Shown here piece by piece: positions 24,891 through 37,401 of a stretch of DNA of 64,000 nucleotides; within the stretch, counting starts at the first letter, position 1, and the number at the start of each line of letters is the position of its first letter. Both the position numbers and the translations under genes were made by a program. The DNA is taken from positions 1 through 64,000 of the forward strand of contig JAIWNI010000049.1 in the NCBI GenBank assembly GCA_025331435.1, read 5' to 3'. This DNA is from Choanephora cucurbitarum. Lineage: Eukaryota > Mucoromycota > Mucoromycetes > Mucorales > Choanephoraceae. The notes beneath the pieces were generated by a model. The model made no database searches and was not told the DNA's origin. It was given only the letters and a program-made list of their open reading frames with translations.

Positions 24891-25245
24891 GACTGATATC
24901 CTTTAGTCAAACAATTTGATGAAAAGTACCGTATTTGGGATAAGGCAGTCAACATTGATCAAAAGTACAAGATTGGTGAAAAAGTTCAAAATGCTGCCCA
25001 GACTGCCCAATCCAAAGCTCAGGCTGCTCTTCAGACCCCTACTGGACAAAAGGTTCATGATCTCGCTCAACAGACCCTCTCTCAAATTGCTGCTGTTCAC
25101 TATGAAGCTAAGCGTATTCAGGTAATTGTGTGTGCGTGTATTTAATATAGTGTATACTGACCTATCTATCAAAAAGGGTGAAAAGATCCATACAACTGCT
25201 GCTCCTCAAGAAACCCCCAAGGCTCCTGCTGAACAAAAGGCTTAA
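24147..25245 (+). CDS. vip1: Vip1-type RRM protein
   Basis: Seven exons (24147-24170, 24230-24299, 24353-24404, 24462-24547, 24600-24851, 24907-25121, 25177-25245) give 255 aa. The first 75 residues form an RRM: YVIVKNIALDSTEQT (RNP2-like), VKEFFLFCGKIKEFELK, then HQVALIHFERESAAKTALLL and SHIVAAPYF. The rest is the acidic and helical Vip1 region (SRIAAEILANGYMLQDHVV, GLEYDNKYNVSSRL, FDEKYRIWDKAVNIDQKY), ending with Gln/Ala repeats. Fission yeast Vip1 and its relatives are RRM proteins of poorly defined function, sometimes linked to actin; no RNA target is known. Intron 5 carries a (GT)17 microsatellite. Confidence 0.88.
24856..24889 (+). repeat. (GT)n microsatellite in vip1 intron
   Basis: A pure GT dinucleotide run of 34 bases starts a few bases after the 5' splice site of vip1 intron 5. 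It is a likely length polymorphism between isolates and offers many alternative GT dinucleotides next to the authentic donor GTAAGT. Confidence 0.95.
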
Positions 25246-27473
25246 TGATATAATAATAAACTTTTTCAACTGAAACAAAGTGCACGCTCCTTCTTTCTCA
25301 TTTGTATCACCTTGTGTAAATAGTCTAGAATAACAGAAGATCCTATTGACTATAAAAGGAGAGACATCAAGAAGATGCCTCAAACACTGTTCCCCCTTAA
25401 GAGATAACAAGCAGGGGGGGATTAGCAGTAGCATGATCCTATCTAATGATTAAAGTTGCAGCTTTATTTTGTGTCATAAAGATGTCACATGTAACCCTCA
25501 GACTAGATGAAACAGGCTATTGTTCTGTATGACTCTAAGAAGGGCCAATGCGAAGTTAAAGAGAGTTTTATCTGTTGTGTGATACAGTCATGAATTTTAT
25601 TTTTCTGCGCAGAATTCAAATAGTGTGTAGGATAAGAGAAAGTAATGTCAATCTTATTGATTGATTTGTAATACCTTAAGAATAACAAATCGATAGGCTC
25701 TTGCTTTTTCTGTATCGTCCCTTAAAAAGAAAATAAGAGAGAGAGAGAGCGAAACTGATTTTTGACTATATTTGGTAATCAAGTCGGATCAGGAGATCAA
25801 CAACATGAAAAGCACCCTTGTTGCATTGATTGCTTATTTTCTGTTTATTTAAGGAAGGAAGGATATTGAACTTGGACTCGATTTTTGACTATATATGGTA
25901 ATCTCAAGTTCGTTTCCTTCACAAACAGTATTCGCTTACCTTCTAGACATATCTAATCTAGGATCAGCTTTTTATTTTTTTTTAAAAAAAGGTTAGCATG
26001 AGATTGTATTGTATCTGTACGTCATTTTAGTGCATGTTATCACTAGAGGATAACTAGTTTGTAGGATAATAACAAAAAAGAAAACGGATTCTTCTATTTA
26101 AGGTATTCATTATCTTCAATAACATATCAACATAATATATGTTGTTGATAAAGTTACTAAGCAATAAAATATCGCTAATTCAGGTAATCAGCATGTCACT
26201 CTCATTCTCTCTCGCTCTCTCTCTCTATTTTTTTTTCTTACCTTGACTAGCTTACTTTGCAATGTCTATTTTGACTAAAACGGTTATTTGTTTTAAAAAA
26301 AAATAGACGGAAATCTAGAATGATAAAAAGGAAATAGAAGTTTCTTTATTTTGAGAAAATCAAGAACGTTTCTTTTCTGTGACATTTCAAAATAGAAAAA
26401 GAAGGTTGCATTAAAGTCAACCCAAATTCTTATTGTATAACTTAACTTTAAAATATCATAAAACGATAACCAAAAGCCATTGATAATGAAGAAAAGCAAA
26501 AAAAAAAAACCAAAAAAAAATTGCAATTGTTTACATGCTATTGTGTCGTATAAGAAATAAAGAGCAGATAGGATATTCAGTGCTTGAAATAAACAGAAAA
26601 AAAAAACTGTCATATATAATTCTGAAGGGCAGCTTGAAATATGAGTGGTCTTTCTCTTTCCCATAGATAACATAGATAGGAAACTATAAAACTCAAAAAA
26701 AAAAAGGTTAAAAAAAAATACAAGTTTGATAACAGTCTATTTCAATCAAAATCAATAGCATATAACCTTACAGGTTATTCATTTCTAGAAGAATAAAATA
26801 TATCTATTGAAATAGGGAGATGCACTGACTCTCATATATGTCAATGTGAAGAATAAACAAATTCTATTGGTTTATCTTTTATGATTGTTTGTCATCTCAA
26901 AATAGAATGTGGTTCAATACGAGCCATGAGAAAATACACACACAATAGCTAATTTTGTGTTGAAGTTCAAATTGCTGTGTAGCAAATAATAATTATCTCT
27001 TTTATTATATGAAGGGAGAGAAAATGAAGCCCTATTTTTTTATTGAAAGCAACAATAATTAAAAATAAGTCAATACAAAGAATTTTTTTTTTGATATATG
27101 AAGTGCAGCTTATATTATCTCAATATTCGGTTATTTGTCCCTCCCTCAATAAGAAAAGTACGGCCTTTCACTATATATGGAAACTGCGCGGTACATTTAG
27201 AAGAGAGGCACAAGAAAAAAAAAAGGTAAGAAAGAAAAAAAGGGGGGATAAATGAGGCAAAGGTTTAATTTGAACCTGGGGTAAGTAAAAAAAGATGAAA
27301 ATCAGGAGCTAATCAAACATAACATTATCAGTAACACAGATGTAACTTAATGAAGTCATTTGATTGGCGGGTCGATCAATTGACAGAATATATATATAAT
27401 GTTCTTTGCAAAAAAAAAAACATAATTCTACCTTTCTTTTCTCTATTCTATCTATCAACTAAATCTTGCAATT
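25246..27473. other. 2.2 kb AT-rich desert upstream of HMG-box gene
   Basis: No gene is visible. The stretch is very AT-rich with many A and T homopolymers, a CT microsatellite near 26200-26230 and a short palindrome at 26125-26150. A 20 bp motif centred on TTTTTGACTATAT occurs twice (25760-25784 and 25881-25906) about 120 bp apart. The right end holds the TATA element of the HMG gene. Its length compared with the 50-200 bp gaps nearby suggests a large regulatory region for the HMG gene. Confidence 0.5.
27387..27399 (+). promoter_or_regulatory. TATA element of HMG-box gene
   Basis: An AATATATATATAA element lies about 75 bp before the start codon, followed by an A-tract and a CT-rich leader. 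Position and sequence fit a fungal TATA box. No other core element was assigned. Confidence 0.6.
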
Positions 27474-28367
27474 ATGACAAAGACATCTAAGCAAACCAGC
27501 ATTCCTCGTCCTTTAAACTGCTTTTTGATCTATCGCCTTGAGAAACAAAAGGAAATTGTTGCCAAATGTGCTGGTGCTAACCATCGTGACATTTCAAAGA
27601 TCATTGCTCAATGGTGGAAGAACACTACAGATGAAGAAAAGAAACCTTACCGAGAAAAGGCTCGCCTTGCTAAATTAGAACATAGTAAATTGTAAGCTTT
27701 ATGATAAAATAAACAGAACAGTCAATTGATCTTTCTTTCTTTTAAAAGATATCCCGATTATAAATATATGCCCAAGAAAAAGACAACACCTAAGCGTGTC
27801 TATATTCGCAAGAACAAGAAAAGCGAATTCACCTCTCGCACCACCCAGAACAATGAACTGATGAGACTCATGTACCGTGATCGTCGTGTGCTCGAAAAAC
27901 TCGAAGATGACACTGCTGCTGAAGAATCAGAAAAGTATGAAATGAAGTATTGCGAAAACGTCGGTCCTCACTTGACTGAATGTCTCAAAAATCTGTCTGA
28001 ATGCTCTTTGTCCGAATGCCCCTCCGATAAACTGACACCTATGCTCAGTCCTTATCCCGAATCATTTGCAGATCAAGAATTAGCTTCACCCATGATGTCC
28101 TCTTCATCAAGTCATTTCAACCCACAAGACTATTACTACAATGTCCTGAATGCACCTCGCATTGATGATTCCAATGCTTATAACCCTGAATACCTGCAGT
28201 TCATTGATCCCGAATGGACCTATATGACCTATAAACCTTGCAATTATACCACTCAGGCAAGTTCATCTCAAGCTGATGAATACCCAGCTTATTCATTACC
28301 TAATCCTATGCCAACCGATGATGCCTATGGACTTGATTTCATTGATCCTTCTCTTCTTTTGATGTAA
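27474..28367 (+). CDS. MATA-type HMG-box transcription factor
   Basis: Two exons (27474-27691, 27749-28367) give 278 aa. The HMG box spans about residues 8-78: SIPRPLNCFLIYRLEKQKEI, DISKIIAQWWKN, YREKARLAKLEHSKLYPDYK, then YMPKK. DISKIIAQWW and the YPDYKY end are the signature of MATA_HMG boxes (mating-type sexM/sexP, Mat-Mc and relatives) and not of general HMGB proteins. A basic stretch (KKKTTPKRVYIRKNKK) is a likely nuclear signal. The C-terminal half is acidic and rich in Ser, Pro and Tyr, as in activation domains. The intron falls in the last codons of the box. The gene stands alone between 2.2 and 3.5 kb of non-coding DNA. It lacks the triose-phosphate transporter and RNA helicase neighbours of the Mucorales sex locus, so I call it a MATA-HMG paralogue, not sexM or sexP. 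Confidence 0.9.
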
Positions 28368-31300
28368 TGATCTGTCTGCTTTCTTGTTCTTTATATTCCC
28401 CCCCCCCTTTTTTTTTCTTTTATATCTTTGCTGTCATGATGTACAGTATATGCATTTCTTTGCTTTTATTTTATTTTTCTTAACATTTATCATTTTTCTT
28501 GTATAAGAAAAATAATGAATGAGTTAATTCTTTTATTTTTTATCGATTTATTGTCACCTATGTAGCTTATGTTTCTTCTCTATTTCATAGACACATTTTT
28601 CTATTTTTGTAATCCTCCCTTTTTTTTTCTTAGAATTTTAATTTAATAATAGATTTCGTTTTTAATTTTCATACATATTTTCTGTTGTCTATAAAATGGT
28701 ACAATTGCCCTATTTTCAATAAACAACTAAATCACAAAGACATCACTCTCTATTTTAAAAGTTAGTTCATTCTTACATAGAGTACAATGAACCAATCAGA
28801 ATGGTGAGAACTTTCTAACTTCAATCATCATCACTTGTTTATTATTATTTGTTTGTTTATTGTCTATATTTATCTTTAGAGAGAATAAAGAAAGTGTTGA
28901 TCCGAAATGTATTCCACTTATTAATTTAAGGGGGGGAAGAAACGCGTTCATAGAAGGTCAGAATGGATTTCTAAATTTGGTGTTTTCTTTCTTCTTATCA
29001 CAAAAGGGAGAGTGTGGGAAGGGTATCTCAAAAAGGTAAACGCACGATTTTTTTTTGGTTTAGGACTAGTAAGTGAAAGAAAAGGAATAGTTTTGCATTA
29101 GACTGAAAACGCATTTACGCTAGAATTGTCAATTCTCCTAGTCTGTATATAGACATTGTAGTCAGTTTTATAGACAATTGAAAGCTTGTACAATGATAGG
29201 AATTGACAATATCATGTATTTATGCTTTTCGTCTCTTACTTTCAACAGACACACATAGCGTGCATTAGGACTATCTGAATCGAATGAAAGAAAGGCCTAG
29301 GATTTCAAAGACAAAGGTATGCTTAAAGGGTACTTTGTACTACATGATATGTAGAAGAAAGGGTCGAGTACAGAGAAAGACAAAGCTTAAATTATCTAAC
29401 CATTGCACAGTTGTTTTATGCTTTCAAGTGGCAGATGAATTAGATATGTGAATGCTTTTAGACCACGCCAAAAGAATACAGGGTGTCTCTAAATGTCTCA
29501 TTTTTTTTGGCTAAAATGTTAATACACTAAACCTTGTAAGAGTCTGATAGACGGGTAGTGATAGCTTGCTTTTCATAGTCTTCTCTCAAGTGTACAAAAG
29601 TCCTTGGTATTTATAGGGATTCTGCTGAACACTTCATATCATCCTGATTTGCTTGTTGATATCAATCTTTCGTTGGTTTCAGTATCTGTCTATGTTATTC
29701 ATTTGCACTGTTCAGATGACTGCTTAAAACTAAACTAGCACCGAGCAAAATGAGTATATCCAGACACTATTCCAACTGTATATATTCTGTAGAAAGTAAC
29801 TACAGTATTTGGTTTATTGCAGAGTACTGAAAAAGAGGATGTATACCTAAAGCACAATGCTCAAACTAATTGTCGTTTAATGCTTGCAATGATCCTCACT
29901 CTAAAGAATGATTCGCTCTTCTATTAAATGCTTTCAAGTCAAGCAATTGCTGTTGTAAAGTGTTGCAACTGGTTTGTTACAATACTGTAAAAAGCATAAA
30001 GTACTTGTCTTTAATGAAGACAAGTTTGCACTGATGCTCATTTATGACTGATACAGGTCTATCTAAAGATAAGAAATGATATCAATTGCAAGATAGGATA
30101 TCTAAAGTCTGTCCATGTTCTCTGTCTTTGACATGACAAGTAGCTGTCTGATATCGCCCAATCATGAGTCATTCTATAGGACAACAGCTCAGAAAAGGAT
30201 TTTAAGTGTGTTATGAAACAGCAGTTGCTCAATTTGAGAGTGATAATCTTTCATAATGAAAATCGTCTTAAGTGTTAAAACACCATTTGATTTAAGAGTT
30301 ATGCTTAATACAAGAGTGTATTTCCCGACACTCTCAAGTCAAGCGACTGCTGTAGATTAAAATGGACATGGTAGCATTTGACTAGCACAGACACGTTTTC
30401 TTGAAATATAAAGTGCTTAAAGCAAATAACTGTAATAAAGTAGTCCTGCTTAAAATAATAACAAAATGATCAACCTCCCTCCATTTTTGGCTACTGTAAG
30501 CTTAGATGGGTTTAACCAATAAAATGCATCACTAAAAAATCAATCAAGAATCATGAGATTTGTAGAAAATCATCTTTATTGACTCGGAAAGTGTTGTTTC
30601 AATCTGCAATTCCAACAATCAAAATCATGCCATCAGGCATAAGCTATCTACCAGAAAGCTAAACAGTTACCTGCATACAATTTGTGCCAAGATAGTCAAG
30701 CGACTAATAAAGCGTATCTTTGGACCTCAAATGACAAAACTCAAATTCTCAATGAACACTGATCGTTGATATGTTACACAACCAAGATTTGTTTAGCAGC
30801 TTAGAATTCATGGTTATACAGGTGTGTGACACGATAAGGTTTTTATCTCTATAATAAATGTTACCAGAAAAGAAATATTTACTTCAAACCATACACATTC
30901 TTGCCTTTGATTGCGCAATTCAATTTTTTTTTAAAAGAGTCTATCTTGTTTATCTGTTATTATAAATCAATAAGATATACTGTATGCTTTCTTTTTTCTT
31001 TGAGGATTTTATTGACAAAAAGGCTTTCTCTTTATGCTATAGATACTCAATCGTTTAAAATCTCTCTCTCTCTCTCTAATGGGATAGTTCTTTTAAAGAA
31101 GAGGAAAGTATCACATTCAGTGGTACATAAAGCATTATCTGTGTAAAAACAACCCCAATATGGAAAAAATAAATTCAGTGTATTTTGTCATCATCTGTAT
31201 TTTCTTTGAAAGAAAAAGAAAGGATTTCAATCAAGAAAAAAGAAACGAAAAAAAAATTGTTGATGACAATTGAATGATGTTTTTCATATTGCTATTTGCT

Positions 31301-31889
31301 AAACAAGGCAACATTCGGCTCAAATTGAACTCAGCAGTGAAAGGATTTGGAAAAAAAAAATTTTTTTTCTAGACTCACTTATCGATTCATATTAATCTCA
31401 ACTTATCCCCAGGGGTAAAAATTGGATTTGTAAGTAACGGAATAAGAGAAAAAAGGGAATAGCAACATTAAAACTCAGTAAAAGCTGTGATTTTTATGAA
31501 AGAAGGTGCGAAGCTGGAGATATGCTGGATAATCTCATACTATCAATCTTGACATCAATTAAAACTCTGATAGTCTCGATTGAACCAAAAAAAAAAAAAG
31601 AAAAAGCTGTATCGCATCATTCACAGTAAACATGACCTAAGCAAGGGATCTTTGCGGACAGAAAATAAGACAGAATTCAGAGTCTGTCATTCAATGGAAT
31701 CAATCAATCAGAAAACTGGCGCATGACGCCATTTCTGCTTTTGGTAACAAGCAAATTCAAGCAAAAAGTTTTTTTTTTTTTATTTAAATAAAAATGACAC
31801 TGTTACTCTGGTTTCATTTTATTCCTCTTTTATTTTCGTTGCTCTTTCATTGGTTGCACTATCTTGCTTCCAAGTAATATCTATATACC
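28368..31889. other. 3.5 kb gene desert with small dispersed repeats
   Basis: No supportable coding gene. The first 400 bp are the T-rich 3' flank of the HMG gene. A 22-24 bp motif resembling TCAAGTCAAGCGACTGCTG occurs directly at about 29935-29955 and 30331-30352 and as an inverted, diverged copy at about 30212-30237. A weaker echo lies at 30693-30705. These may be footprints of a dead mobile element. The right part has long A/T runs and a CT repeat near 31060. The promoter of the oligopeptide transporter should lie in the last few hundred bases. Confidence 0.45.
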
Positions 31890-34357
31890 ATGTCGAAAGA
31901 AGAAGGCAATGTCTATAATGAAAAGGTGACTAATGACCATCAAGAAGACAAGGTCTGGGTCAAGGATCACTCTGAAAAACATTTGGATCAAGAGAGCAGC
32001 GACGGCAGCATTGATGACAACTTGTTCTCTCGTAAAAATGAAGAAGATTTGGATATTGCTATCATTAATGATGTTGCCATCACAGATGATGATCCCACTC
32101 TAAAGGCTGTCACTGTGCGTTCAATCATTGTTGGTGTTGTAAGTACTCGAGAAGATTTCAAATCCAAAACAAGTCTTTCTGATTAGAATTGCATAGCTCC
32201 TTGCTGCATTAAGTGCTTCCGTGCATCAGGTCATGTCCTTTAAGCCTGTAGGTATTCCCCTTACCAACACATTCATGTTGATCATTGCATACATTGTCTG
32301 TACCGCTTGGGCTCGCTTACTCCCTCATGGCAAATGGATCAATCCTGGTCCATTCAACGTAAAAGAACATACCTGTATCTATGTCACTGTCTCAGCTGCT
32401 AATGCAAGTGCCTATGCCACCTACATTCTATCTGCACAACAGTTGTATTATACCGATAGTGTCCCTAGTCCAGCTGGTCAGATCTTCTTCTTGCTTGGTT
32501 CACAAATGGTAGGTTATGGTATCGCCGGTAACCTGAGAAAATTCTTGGTCTATGCTCCCAACATGACCTGGCCTACCACTCTGCCTGTTGTCTCTCTTTT
32601 GAAGACATTCAATGTTGACCGTGAAGGATCGCGATGGCGTACCAAGTTCTTCTTTATTGTTTTCCTAGGTGCCTTTGTCTATGAATTCATTCCTCAGTAC
32701 ATTTTCCCCATGTTGGGTGGTATCTCCATCATCTGTCTTGCTAGAAATGACAGTGCTTGGGTACAGCGTCTGTTTGGTGGTCTTGGTACAAATGAAGGTT
32801 TAGGTATCTTTCAGTTCAGTTTCGATTGGAATTTACTGTCAAACTATACGCCTTTGGTCATTCCTCTTTGGATTCAATTGAATGTGTATGGTGGTGTCTT
32901 GTTGCTCTGGATTCTTGCTCCTGTCATGTATTATTATAATGTTTGGAATGCACAAAAGTTCCCTTTTCTCTCTCTTTCGCTCTATCAGTTACATGACAAT
33001 GGCACTGTCAATATCTATCCTCAATCACAAGTGTTGAATGCTGATTACTCCCTTAATCAGACATTGTTGGAACAAGTGGGTCGTCCTCATTTCACTATGG
33101 TCAACTCTCTTAATTATGTTGCTATCAACTTTGGTATTACTGCTACCATCACTCATGTCGCTTTGTTCTATGGAAAAGAAATCGTTGCTGCTTTCCGTAA
33201 TACCAAAAACTCATTTAAAGCAAGCGCTGAAAATGATGATATTCATATGAAATTGATGAGAGCTTATCCTGAGGTAAGGTTGAGCAAAAGCTCTTTTTGT
33301 TTTTTTTATGTATGTTTGATACTAATCCTTTTTGAACATATTATTCAGGTACCTAATTGGTGGTATATCCTTATCTATCTTGCTGGTATGGGTCTCAATA
33401 TTGGTATTGCTTATGCTAACAAAAGTCAATTGCCTTGGTGGTAAGTACTTTATATCGAAGTGTCTTATTTTTTGATTGACTTACATTCTTCTTTACCAAA
33501 AAAAAAGGGGTGTCATTTTCGCTATTGTCTTGGCTAGTATTTTGTCTTTACCTCTCAATATGATCATGGCCGTTACAGGTTACGGTTTTGGCTTAAACGT
33601 TGTTACAGAAATGGTCTGTGGTTTCGTACTACCTGGTTATCCTATTGCCAACATGTACTTTAAAACTCTTGGTTACACTACAAAGAATCAAGCAGGTATC
33701 CTGGCTCAGGATTTAAAGATCGGTCACTACCTCAAAGTGCCTCCACGCATGACATTCTTACACCAAATGCTCGGCACAGCGATTGGATGTATCTTTAATT
33801 ACATCGTAAACGACAGTATCACCACATCAAAGCACGATGTCCTTCTGGAAACAGGTAACCAATTCTGGAGTGGTAGTTCACCTCAACAGATCAACAGTGC
33901 GGCTATCACATGGGGTGCTGTAGGTCCCCTGGCCATGTTTGGTCCAGGCACAGAATACTATATCTTCTTATGGGCCTTTATCATTGGTTTTGTTCTCCCT
34001 GTACCTGGTTGGTTGTTGCACAAGAAATGGCCCAAGGCTGGTTTCAACTATATCAATGTTCCTATGATCCTCCATGGCTTTTCATTGATGCCAGGCAGTA
34101 ATACCTCTTGGATTATGATTTCTTTCATGATCGTCTTGGTCTCTCAGGGATACCTTAAGCGTCGTTACAGTTCATGGTTTGCTAAGCACAACTATTTGGT
34201 CTCTGCTGCTTTAGACTCAGGTACTTCACTCATGGTCTTCTTTATCTCTATGGCCTTGTATGGTGGTGCAAATGGTATCTCTTATGATTTCCCAACATGG
34301 TGGGGTAATCGAAACGATGTCAAATACATGGATCAATGTTGTATGAATTGTTCCTAA
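31890..34357 (+). CDS. Oligopeptide transporter, OPT family
   Basis: Four exons (31890-32138, 32197-33273, 33349-33440, 33508-34357) give 755 aa, typical for the PT clade of OPT proteins. An acidic cytosolic N-terminus of about 75 aa precedes the first membrane helix (VLLAALSASVHQVMSFKP). Family motifs include NPGPFNVKEHTCIYV with SAANASAY, the VDREGSRWRTKFFF loop, FEFIPQYIFPML, MTFLHQMLGTAIGC and GYPIANMYFKTLGYTT. The topology is about 14-16 helices. OPT proteins are proton-coupled importers of tetra- and pentapeptides or related substrates such as glutathione; the substrate here cannot be read from the sequence. The C-terminus ends in a Cys-rich DQCCMNCS. Frames agree across all three introns. 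Confidence 0.94.
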
Positions 34358-35079
34358 ACCTAGAATTCGCTCCTCTCTTTGTTTTTCTAAAAAAAAAAGC
34401 CTGTATAGCTGAGCTGTACAATGTAACATATATTTTATATCTACAAACACATACATATATACCTTTATTCTTGAAATAAAATTTAATACAGTCTTTCTCT
34501 AATTAACATATACAGTCTGCTTGAATTGTTACACGGAACCGTATTATTCCTGGTATTTTCATTATGCACAAGTAATATCCAACAATGCTTCTTCAATATA
34601 TGTATGCCTGTATATATACAAAACAACAACCACCAGTAGTATCTAGCTTTCTTACACAAGGCAAACAAAAATGATGACGAAAGCTCTTAATTACTTAAAA
34701 ACAAACAGTAAATGTCTCTCAAAGAACCAACTTGGCTCTTTATTACATGCTTACAATGATATTCGACAAAAACCTCAAAGTCAAAAAAAAAAAAAAGAAA
34801 AGAATATTAGACAGCATGCAACTATAAAAAGCCAACTATCTGCTAATTAGTGTCTGTGCGCACTGCACTTTATATCGTAAACAACAAAAGTGTTTGCTAA
34901 ATTACCATTTCGATTTGACAATCTGCCTTTTTTTACAACCAATCAATTTTAACCTCCGTAAGCATAATTCTTTTTTTTTTCTTACCACAGTCGAGACAAA
35001 CAACTAGTTTCTTTTTTCTTCTTCTTTTCTCTATTATTTTCTCTAACTCAATTATACTCTCTTTTCTGATAAACAAGAA
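34358..35079. other. Intergenic gap, OPT to zinc transporter
   Basis: About 720 bp. It holds the 3' flank of the transporter (AT-rich, with AATAAAATTTAATAC near 34480) and, at 34970-35060, a strongly pyrimidine-rich leader before the zinc transporter start. No gene is visible. Confidence 0.5.
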
Positions 35080-36476
35080 ATGACGGATACCGAAAGAGAG
35101 CCATTGTTGTCAACGCCTGTTTATACTCAAACAAACTCTGGAGGATCCGTTGTATCCTACACTATTGCACAACAAAACTGTTCTAATAGAGCCATAAAAG
35201 ATCGCTCTACAGCTGATTCTACTAAAAAAAAGTTATGGTTTGCTGTTGCTTTAGCCTGTTGTTTCTTTGCTACTGAATTGGTAGCTGGCTATTTCGCTAA
35301 TTCGTTAGGTAAATGTGTTCTTGATAAACAAGAGAATAGCATTGTTTATATTTTTTTCATGTCATAGCTTTGATGTCCGACGCGTTTCATCTGTTATCAG
35401 ATGTAGCAAGCTTTATTGTGGCTCTTGTAGCTATCTATCTGGCCGAGAAGCCAGCTACTAAAAGTAAGGGAAAGATGAATGCATGTCGAATGATTCTTAC
35501 TGATTTGCCCATTTTTTTTCTATCAGAGCATACCTTTGGCTTTCATCGTGCAGAAGTGATTGCTGCTCTCATTTCAGTTCTCACTATCTGGATACTTACA
35601 GCTTTTTTGGTCAATGAGGCTTTTCAGCGTATTAAGAATCCTCAAGTGATTGATGCTAAGCTTGTAAGTATCATCATTCTTTATGAAAAACATCGCTAAC
35701 CTCTTGAGGATCTTTAGATGTGTATTACTGCTAGTATTGGTGTCATTGTGAATATTGTGTAATGCTAAAGAAAAGCGATGTTTATGGTTACATGAAACTC
35801 ATCTTACCTCTATTTTAGATTGGCCTATGTTTTGGGAGGTCATCATCATGGTCACTCTCATGACAATGAAAACACTATAGAATCTCAGGGAGCAACAGAC
35901 GCAGATGCGGCTCATACACATCATAAAGTAAAGAAACTAACAATCCGTCAGAATCATGCTACTGGAGCTATTCACACCTTTCTTTTATAGGAAACAAACA
36001 TCAATTTGAGAGCTGCTGCCCTTCATGTTATCGGCGACTTGTTGGCATCCATAGGTGTTTTGATTTCGTCTGTGATACTTATTTTTAAGCCTGAATTGAC
36101 TATTGTTGATCCTCTATGTACATTCCTGTTTTCTATCTTGGTATTATACACAACATACCACCTTGTCAAGGATTCATTAGCTGTATTGATGGAAGGTGTT
36201 CCAGGCAACATTCATCCTGACCTTATTGAACAGTCTCTCTTGACTCTTCCAGGAGTGCTTGCTGTTCATGATCTTCATGTCTGGACTTTGTCACCCGGGA
36301 AGTATTCATTGACAGCTCATATCAAGATTGATTCACAAAGAAGCGATTATGATGAAGTATTGGCTAAGGGACAACATATCGTTTGTGATATCTATGGTGT
36401 TCACCATTCTACGCTTCAGATTGAAACTGATAACACACCATTTACAAGTCACTGTAATCCTACGATGTGCTCTTGA
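35080..36476 (+). CDS. CDF-family zinc transporter (ZnT/Zrc1-like)
   Basis: Six exons (35080-35308, 35368-35463, 35527-35663, 35718-35758, 35819-35927, 35991-36476) give 365 aa. Six membrane helices carry the paired zinc-site motifs: ALMSDAFHLLSDV in helix 2 (HxxxD) and ALHVIGDLLASIGV in helix 5. The loop between helices 4 and 5 has a His cluster (GGHHHGHSHD, then AHTHHKE). The conserved KHTFGFHRAEVIAAL segment follows helix 2. The C-terminal cytosolic domain (VPGNIHPDLIEQSLLTLPG, VHDLHVWTLSPGKYSLTAHI) has the ferredoxin-like fold used for dimer sensing. Members exchange Zn2+ for H+ into vacuole, ER or Golgi. An N-terminal acidic di-leucine type motif (EREPLLS) favours vacuolar sorting, by inference. 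Confidence 0.93.
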
Positions 36477-37401
36477 TGTCGATCTTTCGAGGCTTTTTAT
36501 TGGATCGTCTTTCTTGCGCTAAAAATTACAATAAAAATTACAATTGAGTGACATCAGAATGTGTGGAGTTAAGCTGCATTAAATTGATTTAAATCAGCGA
36601 TTGTGTCACTATAAATTCTGTTTAAATTTGAATTTTGATCCTTCACAATAAAATAAAAGGACGTGGTTTATTCATAGCAAAAAACCAAATAGAAGCAGAT
36701 AGATGAAGGCATAGTTGATGTACATATAGAATAGACTGACTGATATGTCTTCCCTAAGCCTTGATATCCTTCGTTTAGAGTACAAAGAAGCCTTTTGACT
36801 ATCTATCATACAACTCCGAAAGACATAGGTATGACGTTGATTTGAAGAATTTAGGAAGACTAATGTTCCTTACTCTATTAAGGTCTTTCTGTTCAATTTT
36901 GCATTAGCAGGCAGATGATCTGACCGCTACCTTAAATATGTCAAGGGGACTTCAGCTGTAGCATTCAGAAAAAAAAACCAAAAAGCTTATGTCATTCTTA
37001 GATACAGAAGAAGCTAATGTCAGCATATGTCAGGTACCAAAATAACGTAACTTATCATATGTCTAGCCCACACTATTATCTTGGAAATACACAAGTAACT
37101 TGGAGTGCTAGTGAAACTTTAATCCATGAGATTATAACATCATTGTCTTGGGTATGTAGTCCGTTAGTGACAAAGTAACCAAATAAAAAAAAACAACGCT
37201 AACTTTTGGGAAGACCATTGGTTTAGAGAAAGCGGTTATAACGAAACACAGTTGACCAATATACTTCCAATATCTTAGCCAATCAAATTTAAGGACTCAA
37301 TTGATTTTTAACATGATGATAGAATTACCATTTAGCTTCTTCTTCTTTTGCTTTTCTTTCATTTTTTTTTACATATCTTATTTATTTATTTTATTCAGAA
37401 A
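36477..37401. other. Intergenic gap, zinc transporter to glycerol kinase
   Basis: About 925 bp with no open frame worth reporting. It is AT-rich with a pyrimidine-rich segment directly upstream of the glycerol kinase start at 37338-37400. No structural RNA or repeat was recognised. Confidence 0.5.

Noticed and set aside
27474..28367. HMG gene as the sex locus (sexM or sexP)
   Set aside because: The box is mating-type-like, but the triose-phosphate transporter and RNA helicase neighbours of the Mucorales sex locus are absent on both sides. I keep it as a paralogue.
31030..31146. Frame before the OPT gene as a coding exon
   Set aside because: It runs through a CT microsatellite and has no link by splice sites to the transporter, whose start is well defined.
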